Of a stretch of 64,000 nt of DNA, positions 10,941 to 22,299 are shown one piece after another (position 1 is the first letter of the stretch; each line of letters starts with the position of its first letter). A program made the translations under genes and the position numbers. The stretch is from Microvelia longipes. Lineage: Eukaryota > Arthropoda > Insecta > Hemiptera > Veliidae. Where the stretch lies: positions 38,019,847 through 38,083,846 of the forward strand of contig JACMZG010001911.1 in the NCBI GenBank assembly GCA_018340805.1. The letters run 5' to 3'. The notes beneath the pieces were generated by a model. It worked only from the letters and a program-made list of their open reading frames with translations, was not told the origin of the DNA and did not search any database.

Positions 10941-11511
10941 TACATTATCTAAGTTTATTACTACAGATTTTTTTTTTACTTTTGTCCACTATAATAATTG
11001 ACATTTTGAGAATTTACTTATCCTAGAGCTTTTTAAATATTCTCAAAACCATTTAATTTGTTAATTCTGTTAGTTATATTTACTTTATTGCTTGTTTTAC
11101 ATTTCTATTGAAACCTTAAAATTAACTGGTTACACTATGCTTAGTCATCATTTATTATTATTTAACATTTTTGCAGTTAATACATCATCATTTAAACATT
11201 TCCCAAGCTATCCTACTAAACTATACTTTTATCATTTACCAACTCTAATTTCTATGGATGTTCTAGCCCGAAAAGGTACAAAAGAATCATATTTCAGACC
11301 ACCCTGGCGTAAAGTTTCTAAATAAAAATAATGGTCTAAGAGAAATCGTTTATCTTTTGCGCTAAGCATTATAAACATGTATTCTTGGTGTACAAAAGTT
11401 AAGAAAATTATACTATACAGGTCTGCTTTGTAAGGATAATAGGTGTAAATAATGTGTAATAGGTAATAGATCTCGAAATTGTCTGCCTCCTCCACGGAAT
11501 GGGTTTCCATA
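10941..11511. other. AT-rich DNA, nothing recognised
   Basis: Overlapping short ORFs occur on both strands here (77 codons on plus, 94 on minus). Neither shows a recognisable motif and both run into the tandem array, so they are not called. Confidence 0.4.
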
Positions 11512-11605
11512 AGCATGATGGCGATAAGAGAGCACCGCTCATCTCTAGTAAATACTTTACATTATATGTTTTGGAATTTGAATTGCAGGTCTGAGTAAGT
11601 TTAGG

Positions 11606-11646
11606 CTCTGTCGGCGTTCTGATAAGTTACAAGTAACGAAACAAAG
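11606..11646 (+). ncRNA. Degenerate hammerhead ribozyme core, unit 1
   Basis: Order on the plus strand: CTCTG, cleavage-type TC, GGCGTT, CTGATAA (expected CTGATGA), stem II GTTAC/GTAAC (5 bp, 2-nt loop), GAAA, then CAAAG, which pairs with CTCTG at 4 of 5 positions. One conserved core base is changed, so this copy is probably inactive. Confidence 0.5.
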
Positions 11647-11918
11647 TGGGTCATAACATTATGTCGAGCCATCAATGATTACAAATGTCGAATGATGGAA
11701 CAGTTCCCAGATGTAGCATTGCATTTTGGTATTTAATTTCCTAGGTGTCTCTCGCATAATAATATTGCGTCAACTATACACATGTTTTGCAAAAATCTGT
11801 AGTACCAAATGAGATATGTTTTGCTTGCCAAGCATGATGGCGATAAGAGACCACCGCTCGTCGCTATACTTAGCATTATATGTTTTGGAATATTAATTGC
11901 AGTCTGATTGAGATTAGG

Positions 11919-11959
11919 CTCTGTCGGCGCCCTGGTGAGTTAGACGTAACGAAACAGAG
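11919..11959 (+). ncRNA. Degenerate hammerhead ribozyme core, unit 2
   Basis: CTCTG (11919-11923) pairs perfectly with CAGAG (11955-11959) as stem III. TC follows at the expected cleavage position. Stem II is GTTA/TAAC over GACG, and GAAA is intact. The core reads CTGGTGA instead of CTGATGA. Between TC and the core lies the palindrome GGCGCC, too short for a normal intramolecular stem I but able to pair between two copies. Confidence 0.55.
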
Positions 11960-12073
11960 TAAATGACATTATGCCCAGCCATCAAAGATGACGAATGTCA
12001 AATGATGGAACAGTTCTCATTTGTAGCATTCCGTACTACTTGTTACTTTCCTAGGATTCTCTCGCACAATTGC

Positions 12074-12535
12074 GTCAACTATTCATGACATTATGTCACG
12101 ACATGACATTTGTTATGTTTATTATATAGTATCAACTATTCATGACATTATGTCATGACGTGACATTTGTTATCATGACATTATGTATGACATGACATTG
12201 TTATGTTTTATATTGTGTCAACTGATCATGACATGACATTTGTCAAGTTTATTATAAGTTTACTATATTTTGTCTGTCAACTATTTATGACATTATGTCA
12301 TGACATGACATTTATTATGTTAGTTTATTATATTGTGTCAACTATTCATGACATGACATTTATTATGTTAATTATATGTTTATTATATTGTGTCAACTAT
12401 TCATGACATTTGTCATGATTATTATATGTTTATTATATGTTTATTATATTGTGTCAACTATTCATGACATTTGTCATGATTATTATATGTTTATTATATG
12501 TTTATTATATTGTGTCAACTATTCATGTTTTGCAA
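12074..12535. repeat. AT-rich minisatellite within the hammerhead array
   Basis: Repeated TCAACTATTCATGACATT units, with TATGTCATGACATGACAT or TTATTATATGTTTATTATAT spacers, about 45-65 bp per unit and roughly 8 units. The internal word ATGTCATGACAT is self-complementary. It is an expansion of the end of the ~320-bp unit (...TTGCGTCAACTAT...). Confidence 0.85.
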
Positions 12536-12668
12536 AACTCGGTAGAATCAAATAATATATGTTTTGATTACCAAGCATGATGGCGATAAGATAGCACCGC
12601 TCGTCTCTGGTAAATACTTCACATAATATTCTTTGGCATTTTAGTTGAAGGACAGAGTGGAGTTCAGG

Positions 12669-12703
12669 GTCTGTCGGCGCCTTGATGATTTAGACGTGGA
12701 AAT
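12669..12703 (+). ncRNA. Decayed hammerhead core, unit 3
   Basis: GTCTGTC, GGCGCC, TTGATGA, TTTAGACGTGGAAA: the order is preserved, but the first core base, stem II and the 3' part of stem III are damaged. Confidence 0.35.
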
Positions 12704-12968
12704 GACATTATGTCGAGCTATCAATGATGACGAATGTCGAATGATGGAACAATTCCCAGATGTAGCATTATATTTTGCTTGTTACATTTCCTAGGTGTCT
12801 CTCGCACAATTATATTGTGTAAATTATTTATGTTTTGCAAAACTCAGTAGATTCAAAATTTGGCTAGCTAAGCATAATGGCGGTAAGAGACCACCGCTCG
12901 TTTCTGGTAAATACTTCGCATTATAGGTATTCTTTGGAATTTTAATTGAAGGACAGAGTGAGTTCAGG

Positions 12969-13009
12969 CTCTGACGGCGCACTGATGAGTTAGACGTAAC
13001 GAAACAGTG
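12969..13009 (+). ncRNA. Hammerhead core with intact CTGATGA and GAAA, unit 4
   Basis: CTCTG, AC (expected TC), GGCGCA, CTGATGA (12982-12988), stem II GTTA/TAAC over GACG, GAAA, CAGTG. Both conserved core boxes are exact. The cleavage-site triplet is GAC rather than GTC, and stem III pairs 4 of 5. Self-cleavage by this single copy is doubtful. Confidence 0.55.
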
Positions 13010-13110
13010 TGAGACATGACAATATGCCATTAATAATGACGAATGTCGAATAATATAGCATTGCATTTTGCTTGTTACATTTCTTAGGTGTCTTTTGCAC
13101 AATTATATTG

Positions 13111-14390
13111 AGTGAAACACAAAATTGTCAAAACGATTTGCAGGTTTTTAGATTAAATTTATGCTCCTACGTAACTTACTCTATAAAAATGTTTCGAGTT
13201 ATTTGAGAATGAGGATTTTTATTTAGCCTTTTTAGAAGAGGTTTTATAGTTGAAAGGTTGCCATAATTGTGATTAATTAATTAAACAATTACTGTTTCAG
13301 TCCGCTCAAAGCAAGAAATAGGGCCGTATAGCGCTGGCTGTATACCTTTTAAATCACAAGAAATTAAAGTCGTTTTACTAGAAATTTTCTTCCTTAGCCA
13401 AGTAAAATTTATTTTGTTAACCCTTAGTAGTCTTACTTTTCATAGTGCATAAGTGTTAAGAAGTTTTTTAGCTCAAAATTACTTAAATTATTAAAATCAC
13501 ACATTCACAAGCAGATATGAAGCATTCTTTACATAACTTAATATTCTCAAATTCCTTCGAATTCCTCTACAATTAAACATCTAGTCCGGAAGCACACGAC
13601 TTATTTTCTACCTCATAAAAAGGCAAGAAATTGGTCTGGGGGATATTGTAGGGAGTAGTTATTACATCGTAAAAAATGTGGGGCCGTTTAGCAGCAATCG
13701 TTCAACAGTCAATAAAAAATCAATATTTTACTTAACTAACCAATTTGCATAGGGGCTGTAAAGTAAAATTTTACATCATTCTACTAATATTTTTGAGATT
13801 GTAAAGTTAACACTTTACAGCTGCCCTAAATAAATCAAAATTATGTAACTATGCTGTAAAATGAGATCTTATTGATGCGGAAATTTATTTATTATCGAAC
13901 GAAGGGAGTAAAAAAACAATTATTATACATTGCATATACTATATTGTTGAAGGGGTGGGCAGTCAATGAAATCTAAATATCGTCAATATGGATTTATATG
14001 TATATAATACGGTCGATTTTTGTACCAAGTTTCATCATGATCCGGGAATGCGTTCCTATAGTACATTTCAAATACATCACCCTGATCATCACAGGTTCAA
14101 GTGGAGTCTGGCATGTATTGTAATCTAAATACGACAATTTGTTTTTTTACGGTAACTTAAAAACGTTAAATTAGAGCATACCTCTACATATTAATTATTT
14201 CAGACCTATAGTGGTAGGTATCCTTACCATATAAATGTATGTTCTTTATTATATTGTATGTTTTTTAAATTAATTAATATGCATGTACTGTAACTATTGT
14301 ATTTAAATTAAATCAATGGATTGTTAGTTAAAAAAAAAAGGATATATCCAAAACAATTTGATACCAATATAATTAATTTCCGGCTTAGTA

Positions 14391-14393
<3 letters not shown>
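13111..14393. other. AT-rich DNA with a small foldback
   Basis: A foldback lies at about 13751-13829: AGGGGCTGTAAAGT at the left and ACTTTACAGCTGCCCT at the right, with inner GTAAAAT/GTTAACTTTAC-like arms. No gene is recognised elsewhere. Confidence 0.4.

Positions 14394-14462
<69 letters not shown>
14394..14462. repeat. (TA)n tract
   Basis: Pure TA dinucleotide, about 68 bp. Confidence 0.95.
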
Positions 14463-14465
<3 letters not shown>

Positions 14466-14538
14466 GCGTCTCCACCAATCTCGGGATAAGGTTATGAATA
14501 AAAACACAGCTTTACATGAAAACTATATATTTATTTCT

Positions 14539-14579
14539 GCCAACGTTTCGAATTTAACTACAAATTCTTCATCAGGGCC
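14539..14579 (-). ncRNA. Hammerhead ribozyme-like motif (minimal, dimer-type)
   Basis: On the minus strand: GGCC, CTGATGA (14575-14569), stem II GAATTT/AAATTC (6 bp perfect, 6-nt loop), GAAA, CGTTGGC. GCC just before the core pairs with GGC just after the putative cleavage triplet GTT, giving a short stem I. There is no intramolecular stem III; the ACGT after GAA is self-complementary, as in the minimal hammerheads reported in Penelope-like elements, which are thought to act as dimers. It sits between two (TA)n tracts. No protein remnant is recognised beside it. Confidence 0.6.
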
Positions 14580-14603
14580 TTTTGCAACACAAGAAACATC
14601 AAT

Positions 14604-14607
14604 CTAT

Positions 14608-14662
<55 letters not shown>

Positions 14663-14672
14663 TATATATACA
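14604..14672. repeat. (TA)n tract
   Basis: TA dinucleotide with a few phase slips. Confidence 0.95.
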
Positions 14673-14764
14673 TATAAGCTATCTTTCAAATACACCATCC
14701 TGATTACTAAGCCGGAATTGCCGGACTTAAATTTTAAATGTATTAAATTGTTTGGGATATGACA

Positions 14765-14766
<2 letters not shown>

Positions 14767-14828
<62 letters not shown>
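14767..14828. repeat. (TA)n tract
   Basis: About 60 bp of TA, abutting the start of the R copy at 14829. Confidence 0.95.
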
Positions 14829-14831
<3 letters not shown>

Positions 14832-15240
14832 ACCGGAATTATCCGTTTTAAGTGTTTTTAAGGCCTCCTAAGTAGTTTTGCAAAGTTGTCTGTCTGTATG
14901 AGTGTGTGTGGAAGTGTATGTGTGTGTGTGAGTGTGTCTTTTATCATGGTAGCTTCCAATGATATTCCAATAGATAGTTGAAACTTCGTACAAAAATCAG
15001 TCTATCGATGTGGTTGTGCTATTTAAAAAATAATTATTTCATGACGTCATTAACCCTCAATAATGACTTAGCAAAAATTATAAAACGCGGAAAAATAAAT
15101 AAATTATAAAACTCCACCCAAAATCTAATGAGTTCTTCCTCTCATAGGACTTAATTTTTGTGCCAAGTTTTATTAAACCAGGATCTGCTGTTTGAGCTAT
15201 TGCTTATATTACATGATATATACTCATCTATACACTCATG
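14829..15240 (+). repeat. Dispersed repeat family R
   Basis: Begins GTCACCGGAATTATCCGTTT, then AGGCCTCCTAAGTAG, a GTGTGTGTGAGTGTGT-type internal microsatellite, ATGACGTCATTAACCC and AATAATGACTTAGCAAAAA. The sequence order matches 24640-25050 and the complement of 33780-34015. Non-coding. Confidence 0.7.
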
Positions 15241-15918
15241 GATACATAAATGCATGAATTGGTTCGTGTTTTAGAGCATGTAAGAACTGAAAAGATGGCT
15301 TTTAATGAAGAATGTAGGTGTTACTTTTTTTGCTAATGCAATGCATTCTACTCCTTTTGGCAGGTAGGAAAGCATTATAAACCCCTCCGAGAAGGATTGG
15401 CAATCCGGAATAACGCATCACATTTTTTCTTTTTTACAGGTGATTAGTATCTTTTTCTCAAAGGAAAAGTGTCCACCAATTTTTTTTTACAAAAGTGACT
15501 TTTTAATTTAATTTAAAAGCTATGAATTAAAGGAATACATCCTATGTTACGTAACGTCAAACAAAGATTCCATTCATAGCACGAAAATATTACTAACAAA
15601 TTTAAAAGTTTAATACCTCTAAGCAAGTGTGAAAACTTGAGTGCAAACATGACACGAGGGTAGATATTAAAGGGAAGGAAACAGTAGTTGGGACAACGGA
15701 GCACATGCTAGTGACAGATATATAACAATGTTACTCTGTAGCATTCCTGTATCTGATAAATGACCCTACTTCTTGAATCCCCTCTTACTGTACTATGACA
15801 CTGATAGTCTCTAGCTAAATGATACAATAACTTTTTCACTTTGAGGCTTATCCTAACACTGAGCTTAATCTCAAAAGATATATACAATAATTTTTCTAAA
15901 GACTGAATTTTGTTTCCT
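15241..15918. other. AT-rich DNA, nothing recognised
   Basis: Two short minus-strand ORFs (15513-15704 and 15708-15953) show no recognisable domain, and the second runs through the palindrome below. Confidence 0.4.
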
Positions 15919-15972
15919 TTTTGCTTGCCAGATTTCCTTGTGAAAAAACACAAGGAAATCTGGCAAGCAAAA
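15919..15972. repeat. Perfect 24-bp hairpin with 6-nt loop
   Basis: TTTTGCTTGCCAGATTTCCT (plus TGTG) at 15919-15942 is exactly complementary to 15949-15972, with AAAAAA as the loop. The stem is perfect, unlike most microRNA precursors, and the loop is short. Confidence 0.85.
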
Positions 15973-16194
15973 GTTTTTGTAGGAACGACTTTTAGAAATT
16001 AAGATTAAATTTAAATTTTTGAATAATAGCTTTATTAGCTAATACGATAGCTGATATATTATCCATTAATGTGTGTACTTTCAATCCGCATAATACCCTT
16101 AGCTTTTTTTAAATACCTTTTTTTAAGATAAGTTACTGTAGATTTGCTTGTGTTACAAATAAATATCTTCGAAGTGCATCTCTTTATATAATAA

Positions 16195-16490
16195 ATAAGT
16201 ATACAAAGTTTTATTTCAATACGGATAGTATATTTAAGGTTTTTGTTTGATTACTAATGTTAAGCAACATAGAATGAGGTCACTACCTAGATAGGTGACC
16301 GCTAGGAATAAAAGGGGGTTTTACTATCTGAAGACGAGCGGAGCGATTCCGAAGGCGAACTGCATTATAAATTAAGTGATTTCCATATTCTGAGGACGAG
16401 CAAAACGAGTATGAAGTTGTGAGAATGTGGGTAGGGTATCCGATTAGATAATGAAAAGTTCCGAGGTATCTCGTACCCGACTATTACAAA
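16195..16490 (+). repeat. Dispersed repeat family R, 3' half
   Basis: ACAAAGTTTTATTTCAATACG leads to the GGTGACCGCTAGGAATAAA block, then CTGAAGACGAGCGGAGCG and CTGAGGACGAGCAAAACG, ending with GTTCCGAGGTATCTCGTACCC. Confidence 0.7.
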
Positions 16491-17057
16491 TTACAATTAT
16501 TCTCTCTCCTATAAAAGAATTGGCCTAAAAAATGTTGAATAGTTACACATCTATGTTTTGCATTCAATTTGTTCCACTTAAAATATAAACACTTGATTAC
16601 ACACAAATGCTGAAATATAATTTAAGGTCTCAATGTAGTTGTATTGAGTTTCTGATGTCACGTTGTCGTTTACCCCCGAATCTTTAACCAACAATAGATA
16701 CAAAATACTACTATCTGTCAAATAGTATCATGAGAACTACTATCAAGGGTAGAGAAAGGAAAGTGAAAGTAGTTAGGAAGGTTTTATTTGAAAATACTTC
16801 CTTATTGCTTAAAGAAGAGCATTATGGTTTACTGGCTCAGAGGCCTATCTTTTCCTTCGTATAACTTTTGTTTTACTACACATTTATTATTTTACTTTAG
16901 AAACTCGAATTAAGCACATTTTAGCGAAAAGCTGTTAGCACTTTTCAGTTGTTGGAAAATATATTTTTTGAAACACTAAGTCTCTTGAAAAAACTTATTC
17001 TGAAAAAAACTAGCTAAAATTCAAGTTGGTGGATCAATATGTTGTTCTGAAATCTAG

Positions 17058-17125
17058 GTCAGGGGGCGGTAGCTGAGAGGCGTTTCTTGTTATCAATATC
17101 TTGGTGTGGTTCCAGAGCCTATACC
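17058..17125 (+). mobile_element. Possible tRNA-derived SINE head
   Basis: GGGGGCGGTAGCTGAGAGGC resembles a tRNA 5' end with A box. About 45 nt later GGTGTGGTTCCAGAGCC resembles a B box with one extra base. It does not fold as a standard tRNA. The body would extend towards 17190. Confidence 0.4.
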
Positions 17126-17623
17126 TAGTCCCCAGTTAGGTAGGTCCTCAGTAACGTCCCATACTGGAGTCCCCATCATTTCATGGCATATAACTTCAAT
17201 ATCATCTGCTCATATTTACAAGGTTACTTAAAGACTTACATCCCTAATATCGTGAGTATCATTAATTATCTTTTAAATTACATTTTAACATTTTATTCTT
17301 TGTCCAAGAAGTACGCAAAATTAACACGAAATCCTTAAAATATTTGATAAATTAAAAATATCCCTTTGATTTTCTTTACTTAAGAAAATCTTAATTTAAT
17401 ATAAAAGTAACCGCATATCATTTATTATATATGACGCATTCACGAAAAACTTAAAAAATTCCAAATTTCGTTTTCAAGTATGATGACGTCAAAGAAAACA
17501 ATTTAATTGGTAATTGAGGAGACTGCGTCTTAAGCCAATCCGGAATATCGACCGCTCTTGATTATGCTAATATTATAAAATCTAACACGAAGCTGTATAT
17601 TACTTATTGTTAGAACTTACCAT

Positions 17624-17718
17624 CCTGTTTTAAGTACGATTAGAGCAATCGTACATTAAAACAGGAATTGAAACAGGATAATTCAAATATATGTAGCTAA
17701 AAAAGTTAGCTACATATT
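17624..17718. repeat. Two consecutive hairpins
   Basis: Hairpin 1: CCTGTTTTAAGTACGATT (17624-17641) with AATCGTACATTAAAACAGG (17647-17665), nearly perfect. Hairpin 2: AAATATATGTAGCTAA (17685-17700) with TTAGCTACATATTT (17705-17718). A partial direct repeat, AACAGGAATTGAAACAGGA, lies between them. Confidence 0.7.
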
Positions 17719-20700
17719 TTACCAAGCTCCTGGTAAGCTCTAAAAAAACCAGTGTAAAAAAGGGCTAAAATACTGTAAGCAGATTTACTTTTGTATCAGT
17801 ACTAAGCAGTTATGATTAGTGGTGCGACTCCTAAAAATATTTTAGGATATTTAAATGGGAAATATTTAACGTTTATTTCTCTAATCTGGTAAATAGTTTA
17901 TTTTGTGGATTGTTTAAAATAAAATTAATAACTAAATCTTTCTATTCCTAACTTCTCGTCGAAGCTATTACCTAACACTTTATATTCTAAAGAACAATCT
18001 AAATTTAACTTGAAAAAAATATTTGAAGTATTAAGTTGTTTGGCCTGGATTTCTTTTTACATTTGAGCTCAGAGGCTTAAAAATGATAAAATTGCGGAGA
18101 CAATTATATTTATTCTATTCTAATTAATAATATTTAAATTTGAAATAGATGATATAACTTAAGTACTTACGTAATTTTAAGTATTATTAGCAGTAAGGCA
18201 TAGTAACAGGAACCTAAACAAAAGAGAACAGAAGACAGTTAGATAAATTATATTTAGATAGGAAATTATCAACGTAATATTTTAGTAATACGAATAAAAA
18301 AACAAGACAAATAATTGTACTATTTTAAATAATTTATTAGGGGGAATGGAACCTTAGGAAGCTAAAAATTATCTCTGAAGAAAAAAGAAACTTTCTTGTC
18401 CCAGAAACGAGAAAAAAATTACTACACGGTCTAAATTACACAGAAATATAAAAGACTGCATCGATTTGTACAATTTTTGGTTTCATACGGCCATCATGAC
18501 ACAGTCAGTTAAATTAATCCATAAATTAGTATTCACTTAATAATTTAAGTCTATAATTTATACTAACTAAGACATTTACATGATATCAATTTAGTAGTTG
18601 ATGGTTGTAAATATTCTTCTATTAAACAGTATACTGTTTTATTACCATTCAATACTCTACTTAATAGTAATGAAATTAATAAAAATAAATTTACTGCTAA
18701 CAGATAAAATCAACCTGCCACGCCTCCTTTTTCTATAAACTAATTATTCTTAACACCTTTCATTGATCACCATTGTGAATGAACACCTAGAGTAAAGGGT
18801 TATCAATATATTTACTCATCTGGAAGTTTCTTCCTTATCAGACACCATCAGCCTATTGTTCTGAGAAAATAATCACCAGTTATTAAAAGAAACAATATGG
18901 CTGCTGTGACAAAATGTCTGTAGGTATTGATTTTTCTAAATTTCGTTTTTCATTTCTCTTTTCTCTTGAGACTTTTAGAAACAAAGCGCTTATTTGAATG
19001 AGCATTCACTCCTACTTAATTTGGTACTTAAAATAATCATAACAAATACAATAAATTATTGTAATGAAGATTTTTTTAGAAAAGGGGTTTAAAATTAAAT
19101 AAGGACGAATCTAGGTCAAATCGTTAGAAAGTAGGTTATTTTATTGAGTCCAAGAGGGTTTAAGATTTCTGGCACTTCTTTATATAATAAATTCTTGCAC
19201 GTATTATCATACAAAGGATCGCTGAAAATTAAATCCTTACCAAAAGCTTTGGTTAGTTCCTTTACTATAATTATATTTTATAAAATATAACATCCAAAAT
19301 ATGATATATTTTGTATAATTTAGTGTTCATTTCAAGTAAAACTTTTTTAAGATTTTAAATTAATGCTCTGTCTCTATTTCAGAATTAGGTTTCAAATGAA
19401 ACATAAAAAAATACCAATTTTTAATTATGTAAGATTGATTTTTATATAAATAAAACAAAACTTATTTGCATTTGAAGTCAAGCCCTAAATTTTAAATAAT
19501 AATACATTTTCAATTATTCATTTGATCTTTAAAGCGATGTAGTCGAAAGAAATATTGTTAAGAATTAAAATTTCCAGCAATAGAGTTAAGTATCTGATAA
19601 AACGTTGTTTTCTTTACTGTGAATGTATCTTTATCCATAATGGAAAAAAATTTCAAGAAATCGTTCATAAGGAAATGTCAATGATGACATTATTTGGATT
19701 TATTCGTTTTGTCTGGATAGTAAACAATTATTTAACATCAGTGTTTAATTACCCCATGAATACAGCAATGATAACAACATTAATGATGTGATAACATTAA
19801 TTGCAGTTTTGGTTTTATGATAAGAAAAATACTATGTATTGACAAAAGAAGGAAATATAGGCTAAATATTGTTCGCTATTCATTGATACATCCGGTTCTT
19901 TTATAAAGGGATCTAACATAAAAGGTAAGGAGGAGTTAACTTAATAAAGAAAATAAAAATTTAATCATAAACAAATGATTCAAATGCAGGCAAAAGAATG
20001 AGAACCAGTCGTTTATGATTCAAGTAGAGAAGAAAATAGTTTATATGTAAAAATAATTTTATGAACAAACCGCATTCTTACATTATATAAAAGAATAAGG
20101 TCAACACTATCTCATGATATTGTTAAGGATACGTTTATATAATATAAATTATACAGATCTAAAAAGTATCGAAAAATTATTGTTTATTATTATTATTTTT
20201 ATTGTTTATTGTATTAAAATTCATTGTATCATCACTGTAGCGGCAGAAGAGTTCATTAGATTATAATATCGAGCCTAACGTGCCACAGGTCTGAAGCGTG
20301 TGACATTCCTTTGTGAGGCCGTTTTTAAATATATTTTTGTATAAGCGTTATTTTCTAATGAATTTTGCTAAAAATGCCAACAACACAATTATAGAGAATA
20401 ATTCATCATGAAAATACGCCTATAAGTAAGTTCGGATGACAGTGTTTGATTTTAATATCATGTTTTAAAAGAAGATATTACAGATTAAGGTAGATGGAAA
20501 GCTAAATCGGTCAAGACAAGTTTCAGCTAAACATAGATATATTAATATTCAGATATTCACAAAATAGGCCACGAGGCTCCAAAGAGGTCATAGTGAGCTT
20601 CACAGGCCCGCGGAGCGGTACTGTGAAGTGAGCCAATGAAAATTTGCTAAATACTTTGTAGCCCTATACAAGTTTAACAAAAGTTATATTTTAGTATTAG

Positions 20701-20814
20701 CGTAATTCCAATTTTGTTTAATGATAAGTTAACGTTTTTTAAAAATCAGAAAAACACCCAATTGAGTTGAAGTTAAGCCTGAGTGTTCTTCATTATAACT
20801 TGGGTATTATAGTT
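17719..20814. other. AT-rich gene-free DNA
   Basis: No exon, RNA gene or repeat unit is recognised apart from a small hairpin near 20600 (CTTCACAG..CTGTGAAG). A 78-codon ORF at 19555-19791 has no recognisable feature and weak start context. Confidence 0.4.
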
Positions 20815-21070
20815 GGTATACAAAGTTTTTTATTTCAATGAGAATAGCATATTTACGGTTTTTGATGGATCATTTTTGTTAAGTAATGTCGAGCTTGGAC
20901 GGTTGGTGGATGGGTGGCCGCAAGGCTTAAAAGCGATGAGCAACACGAGACTAAGGATGTGCTAAATTAAAAATTAGTAGCTTTTTATATTTTGAGGACC
21001 AGGGAAGGGTTCGAAAGGATTAAAAACAAGCGTAGCAAATGTGATAAGGTTAAAAAACAAATGTTTCGTT
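20815..21070 (+). repeat. Dispersed repeat family R, diverged 3' half
   Basis: ACAAAGTTTTTTATTTCAATG, ACGGTTTTTGATGGATCAT, GGGTGGCCGCAAGGC and GAGCAACACGAGAC correspond in order to the R copy at 16195-16490, but more diverged. Confidence 0.55.
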
Positions 21071-22122
21071 TTAGGACTAAAATGGTTCAACGAATTACCA
21101 CAAAATTTACGTACATTTGAACAAAAGTTTATCGGAGATTACTAATTTTCTATTTATAACACTTAATTTTTTTGTCTCCTAATCATACACCTTTCTAGAT
21201 TTCTTTTCTTTTCCTATACTAATGTAGGCATTATCTAGTTTTGTCTTTTCATACAAAATACAAATTTTATATTACTTATCCACTTCTTTCTTTTCGTGAA
21301 TTTTCAACTTTCTTTTAAGATCTTTTTATGCGTTTTTAGAATATATATTTAAAAATTTCTTCTTAATGTTTAAAATCGCTTTTTAAGCAGGACTTCCGCT
21401 CTGGGCAAAACCTACACATTTAAAATGTTCTTAATCTAAGTTAGTTTCAGTTTTTTCGAAAACGTCTGAGGTACCCCGCAGCCGATTTATTGTTAAAAGC
21501 AATTTCTGTATCAGTTTCTTTTTTAAATTATTAAAAAAATGTTAAAAGACTTTGATCCAACTTGAGAGAAATCGGTGAACTATACAACTCATCAATTTGT
21601 TTTAAAGTACAAAATAGCGTATGTCGTAGCTGTTTTATTCTGTTTTATTAAGGACAATCTAAAAATAAAGCCCCAGTATAACCATAAATTTATACTTGTC
21701 TTAAAATAGGAGTGTTCATTCTCATCTAATTTTAGTATTGTAAGGATGTGCGCAGGCCTGTGACAACACAGCCTTCATTGGTATAGCAAGGACACACCAG
21801 CAAATGCTTTTCCTTGACACCCTAATCGATTTCCTCCCTAGACCTGCCAAAGAGTTAGAGCTCCAAACTTGAATGGTTTATCGCAATCGTTGTCTGTTCA
21901 AGGTATTGCCTAAGAGTCCGGTTCACTTTATTTTTATTAGGTAAGAGTAGTTCATTTAAGTATCAACTTTTCTTTATCTTAATTAGATTTAAAAAAAATA
22001 TTTTGTAACAAATAAAGTATAAAGTGACTTATTTAAAAAAAAATAGATTTAGTTTATAAGTTTTAAAATTAATATTCAATAAGTTTCTTTTCGATTCCAG
22101 AAATTCTTACATACCCCACACA
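21071..22122. other. AT-rich DNA with one GC-richer patch
   Basis: At about 21745-21870 one plus frame stays open and reads ...TAFIGIARTHQQMLFLDTL... before a stop. It is protein-like in composition but not recognised. The rest shows nothing. Confidence 0.3.
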
Positions 22123-22128
22123 AATATA

Positions 22129-22193
<65 letters not shown>
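22123..22193. repeat. (TA)n tract
   Basis: About 70 bp of TA dinucleotide. Confidence 0.95.
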
Positions 22194-22194
<1 letters not shown>

Positions 22195-22299
22195 CATGAT
22201 ATTATTAGTATTTGTCACCATTGTATATAATACAAATACAAATGATGTTTTTATTTGTTACACTTAGTCATTAAATATAATTAACTTGTAGTTCTACAC

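Larger units (their letters stand above)
11512..13110 (+). repeat. Tandem array of ~300-320-bp units carrying a hammerhead core
   Basis: Four units start at AGCAT.ATGGCG.TAAGA (11512, 11831, 12574 and 12871). Each contains ACCGCTC, a GTAAATACTT block, a GGCTCTGTCGGCGCC block, AATGATGGAACA and CCTAGGTGTCTCTCGCA. Spacing is 319, 743 and 297 bp; the middle gap is enlarged by the minisatellite at 12074-12535. Units 1, 2 and 4 keep a foldable hammerhead-like segment. A 92-codon minus-strand ORF at 12824-13102 is a by-product of the repeat. Confidence 0.85.

Noticed and set aside
15919..15972. microRNA precursor
   Set aside because: The stem is perfectly paired, only 24 bp, with a 6-nt A-only loop; typical precursors are longer and imperfect.
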